Assembly (NCBI GenBank): GCA_965223115.1
Contig: OZ244982.1
Coordinates: forward strand, 1,984,001 to 2,048,000
From: CBDCUI01 sp965223115
GTDB lineage: Bacteria > Pseudomonadota > Gammaproteobacteria > UBA4575
DNA: 64,000 nucleotides
Direction of reading: 5' to 3'
Below, one piece after another: positions 61,743-64,000 of the stretch (its first letter is position 1; each line of letters opens with the position of its first letter). The notes below the pieces were generated by a model. That model was given only the letters and a program-made list of their open reading frames with translations, searched no databases and had not been told where the DNA came from. Both the position numbers and the translations under genes were made by a program.

Positions 61743-62528
61743 ATGAGTCTAAAAAAATATATCGCTGTAACAGCAGCTCTATTTATTACTATTGGCATGC
61801 TATTGCTTTTAACTAGCCCTCTATGGATTGGATGGATAATGGAATATGAACATAATAAAACTAGAAGTGTACTTGAAGATTACTCATTACAATGCAAAGA
61901 AGGCTCTATTGAAGAACGCGAGATTTGGAGCAAGCTTGGCATCGCTGTATTCTGCGAAAAAGATGGAACGAAACATGGTCCATGGCAAGCTTGGGATGGT
62001 GGATACATGCATATTTCTGGCAGTTACATCGGTGGACAAAAACATGGAACTTGGAAATATTTTAATGCTCGAGGAGAACAATGGGGAGAAAGACTATTTG
62101 AAAATGGAAAAGAAGTTACTGGCTTAATTAATTTACTCACTGCCGATTATGCATTACTAAATAAAAAAGACCATAAACTATATCTTAAAAAAAATAATAA
62201 AATATATCGTAGTTATAATGTAAGACTTGATAATGAAAAAATATTAGAAGGTCAGTATGTATTGTTTTCCAAAAATAAACGCAGCAAATATTACAAAGCG
62301 ATACACATTAAGCCTCAAATTGAATTAAATGGCGATAAAACTACAGGAGCTAACCATAACCTAAAAGATAATTTCATGCTCCACGGGCAACCCAATGGCT
62401 TAGGCTGGGCATGGCGTCTATTAAATTTATTTAATTGGACTAATAAGAATATTGCCGTTAAGAACCAAGATATGGAAGAACTATGGAGCTTAGTAAAAGA
62501 CGATACCCCGATAGAGGTTGCGCCATAA
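61743..62528 (+). CDS. Membrane protein with YwqK/MORN-like repeats and an L,D-transpeptidase-like domain lacking catalytic Cys
   Basis: This 261-residue protein has a transmembrane helix (residues ~5-33), then MORN-like repeats (KDGTKHGPWQAWDGGYMHIS, IGGQKHGTWKYFNARGEQWG). From about residue 140 it follows the YafK-like L,D-transpeptidase fold: LYLKKNNKIYRSYNVRL, FMLHGQPNGLGWAWRLLN with His214, and WTNKNIAVKNQDMEELWSLV. In active enzymes the last segment reads TDGCIAVTN; here the Cys position is Asn236, so the catalytic nucleophile is missing. The fold is otherwise complete. It is likely a non-catalytic binding protein in the periplasm or a decayed enzyme. Confidence 0.75.
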   Translation: MSLKKYIAVTAALFITIGMLLLLTSPLWIGWIMEYEHNKTRSVLEDYSLQCKEGSIEEREIWSKLGIAVFCEKDGTKHGPWQAWDGGYMHISGSYIGGQKHGTWKYFNARGEQWGERLFENGKEVTGLINLLTADYALLNKKDHKLYLKKNNKIYRSYNVRLDNEKILEGQYVLFSKNKRSKYYKAIHIKPQIELNGDKTTGANHNLKDNFMLHGQPNGLGWAWRLLNLFNWTNKNIAVKNQDMEELWSLVKDDTPIEVAP

Positions 62529-62646
62529 TAAATAGTGCTTACCATATTGGAAACAACAATAAGTATATTTTATTATACATCTAAAGATTATCTGTTACTT
62601 ATGATTGCCCATTTGTCGGCTTCTATACTCATAACCTGATAATCTA

Positions 62647-62659
62647 TTGCATGATGCAA
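62647..62659. promoter_or_regulatory. 13-bp palindrome before the small membrane-anchored protein
   Basis: TTGCATGATGCAA is a perfect palindrome around a central G, ending 3 bp before the ATG at 62662. It could be an operator, or it may inhibit translation as a weak hairpin. Function is not known. Confidence 0.3.
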
Positions 62660-62661
62660 AT

Positions 62662-63102
62662 ATGTCTAAACAAACTTTAAAGCCACCTATAGTAAAGCTA
62701 TTTATTATTGGAGCAATTTTAAGCACATCAATATATTTTTTATTATCAAACCAAACAAACATTAAAGAGCAAAGCTTATTGCCATACATTCAATCCACTA
62801 ACGAGAGCTCCTCAAATATCAATAATGAGACAATTGACAACAAAATCTCTGCAGACAATAAAGCCAAGCATTTAGCGCAACATCAGCATATTCAACAACA
62901 ATTATATAAAGATTTTGAAAATGCTTTCACAAAACAATACACACCTCCCATTGAATGCATAAATCAAGAAAATTATGACCTGTCTACTGAATGCACTAAA
63001 CATTTATATGAAGCTAAACAAATCTTCAGACAAGAATATATAAAAATTCGCGGCCTACCGAAAAATGCTTTAGATATTCTTCAATTTAGCTATAAAAACT
63101 AA
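62662..63102 (+). CDS. Membrane-anchored protein of unknown function (146 aa)
   Basis: This protein has one N-terminal transmembrane helix (VKLFIIGAILSTSIYFLLS), a polar, Asn/Ser-rich linker, a helical segment (AQHQHIQQQLYKDFENAFTK) and a C-terminal region with two Cys (ECINQENYDLSTECTKHLYE), likely a periplasmic disulfide. It ends KNALDILQFSYKN. No family is recognised. The ATG at 62662 is preferred to an upstream TTG at 62647, but no good ribosome site is visible. A 13-bp palindrome sits just before it. Low-complexity, AT-rich codon use is like the surrounding genes. Confidence 0.55.
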   Translation: MSKQTLKPPIVKLFIIGAILSTSIYFLLSNQTNIKEQSLLPYIQSTNESSSNINNETIDNKISADNKAKHLAQHQHIQQQLYKDFENAFTKQYTPPIECINQENYDLSTECTKHLYEAKQIFRQEYIKIRGLPKNALDILQFSYKN

Positions 63103-63169
63103 TTTAATTTAAATACTGCTAAAATAATGCCTTGCAAATTGAGTGCATACCTTAATCACCAAACTGGCT

Positions 63170-63938
63170 AGATGTATTGCAATCTTATTATTGGTTATCC
63201 TACAGCCTGTAAGTGCAAAATAATCCAAGAACTATATAACGATACTGAATGATTCATTTGGTAAAAAAATTAATGAAAAAAGATTGAGTATTTCTGCTTA
63301 CATAGAATTTAATAATAAAAAATACTTTTCGATACAGGTAACAATGTAACAATTTTTATACATAATGTTGAAATCACTGGGATTGACTTAAAATCGCTTG
63401 ACTATGTGATAATTTCACATCGACATGAGGATCATACAACAGGTTTAACATATCTTTTAAAGATCAATCCTGAAGTCTCTGTATATGTATCAAAAGAAAA
63501 GTTTAAAATACTGGGTAGCGGTTCACCAGGAAATTTTTACCCTATTACTGAGGTTATAGAAATATTTAATGACATTTACTTATTACTAGCTACTTTAAAA
63601 ATACCAGAAGCACATGATCTAAATAAAGTTTCACTAGCTCTGAAACAAAAAAAGGATTGATATAAATAGTAGGCTGCTCACATCCTGGCATTGAAAATAT
63701 TATTGATTTAGTTATGGGTATCGACACTCGTATATATTATATTTTTGGAGGTTTTTATTTACTGCGTAAAAATACTAAACAGCTAACGGAGATATCTGAT
63801 TCATCAAAAAATAGATATAGTATATTAAATATTTCCCCTAAACATTACACAGGGGAATCCTCTTTCTCCATCTTTTCAAAAATATTTTCTGATAACTATA
63901 TTTACGCAGGTTTGGATACAGTTATTGAGTTACTATAG
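63170..63938 (+). pseudogene. Metallo-beta-lactamase-fold hydrolase, multiply inactivated
   Basis: The protein can be followed across three frames. A signal-like CIAILLLVILQPVSAK is followed by TAA (63221-63223), then YITILNDSFGKKINEKR. A frameshift near 63320 leads to LFDTGNN and SLDYVIISHRHEDHTTGLTY, the zinc-binding HxHxDH. After a second shift near a poly-A at 63648 and another TAA (63663-63665), the frame reads IVGCSHPGIENIIDLV, YYIFGGFYLL and YIYAGLDTVIELL to TAG 63936-63938. It resembles exported MBL-fold proteins of the dihydropterin-phosphate-synthase-like type. No functional product is possible. Confidence 0.75.
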
Positions 63939-64000
63939 TATTAAATTTAGAACAGATTTATTTTTTATATATTTTTTTGCCGATTAGAATAATACGAATT

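Noticed and set aside
1..64000. CRISPR arrays, tRNA and rRNA genes
   Set aside because: No regularly spaced repeats, tRNA cloverleaf or rRNA-like sequence was found on reading both strands.

Overview
This window looks like the chromosome of an AT-rich gammaproteobacterium. The evidence is the class Ia nrdA/nrdB pair with a double ATP-cone NrdA, ttcA, gltB/gltD and an ATM1-type ABC exporter. I cannot fix the genus from sequence alone. I see no rRNA, tRNA, CRISPR array, prophage or complete insertion sequence.

Layout. 0-5.5 kb: the end of a di-heme peroxidase gene, a 35-codon membrane-peptide gene with its own terminator, an S24/LexA-fold protein without a DNA-binding domain, a secreted GH140-like glycosidase and an ATM1-type exporter. 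5.5-10.5 kb: the nrdA-nrdB operon, behind a promoter with two NrdR-like boxes and a DnaA box. Its intergenic region can fold in two mutually exclusive ways around the nrdB start. 10.6-23.7 kb: an accessory island. It starts with an ORF6N gene and an SDR gene. A compact defence operon follows: HTH-nucleotidyltransferase, HEPN-like protein, hsdM, hsdS, a GajA-like OLD nuclease, a GajB-like UvrD helicase, hsdR and an Mrr-like nuclease. The operon has a near-consensus promoter overlaid by two palindromes in 21-bp phase.

23.7-38.4 kb is mostly metabolic: the AMMECR1/Memo/radical-SAM trio, threonine catabolism (tdh-kbl), an EamA transporter behind a likely attenuator, a periplasmic rhodanese, an unusual operon (glycosyltransferase, GCS2-type ligase, AstE-type hydrolase), OsmC, an SDR, a mercuric-reductase-like flavoenzyme and a MOSC protein. 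38.4-40 kb is a patch of three decaying genes: DUF1801, a di-heme oxidoreductase remnant, and a VOC gene broken by a 13-bp tandem duplication.

40.3-50.3 kb: a membrane-anchored coiled-coil protein with two helix-hairpin-helix modules; a TetR gene divergent from three small exported-protein genes, with three operator-like repeats between; a sodium symporter; a rhomboid protease; cytochrome P460 divergent from an HxlR regulator; ttcA; and several small genes. 50.7-56.8 kb is gltB-gltD. 56.9-64 kb holds a nonsense-mutated DUF2726 gene, a GGDEF/EAL protein, an MFS transporter lacking an ordinary start codon, a YwqK-repeat/L,D-transpeptidase-like protein lacking the catalytic cysteine, a small membrane-anchored protein and a multiply broken metallo-beta-lactamase-fold gene.

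The strongest candidates for undescribed biology are the nrdA-nrdB intergenic RNA switch (8889-9060), the attenuator before the EamA transporter (28930-29124), the Gabija-like pair nested between hsdS and hsdR with its phased operators, and the ligase/hydrolase/glycosyltransferase operon at 31.2-34.5 kb.
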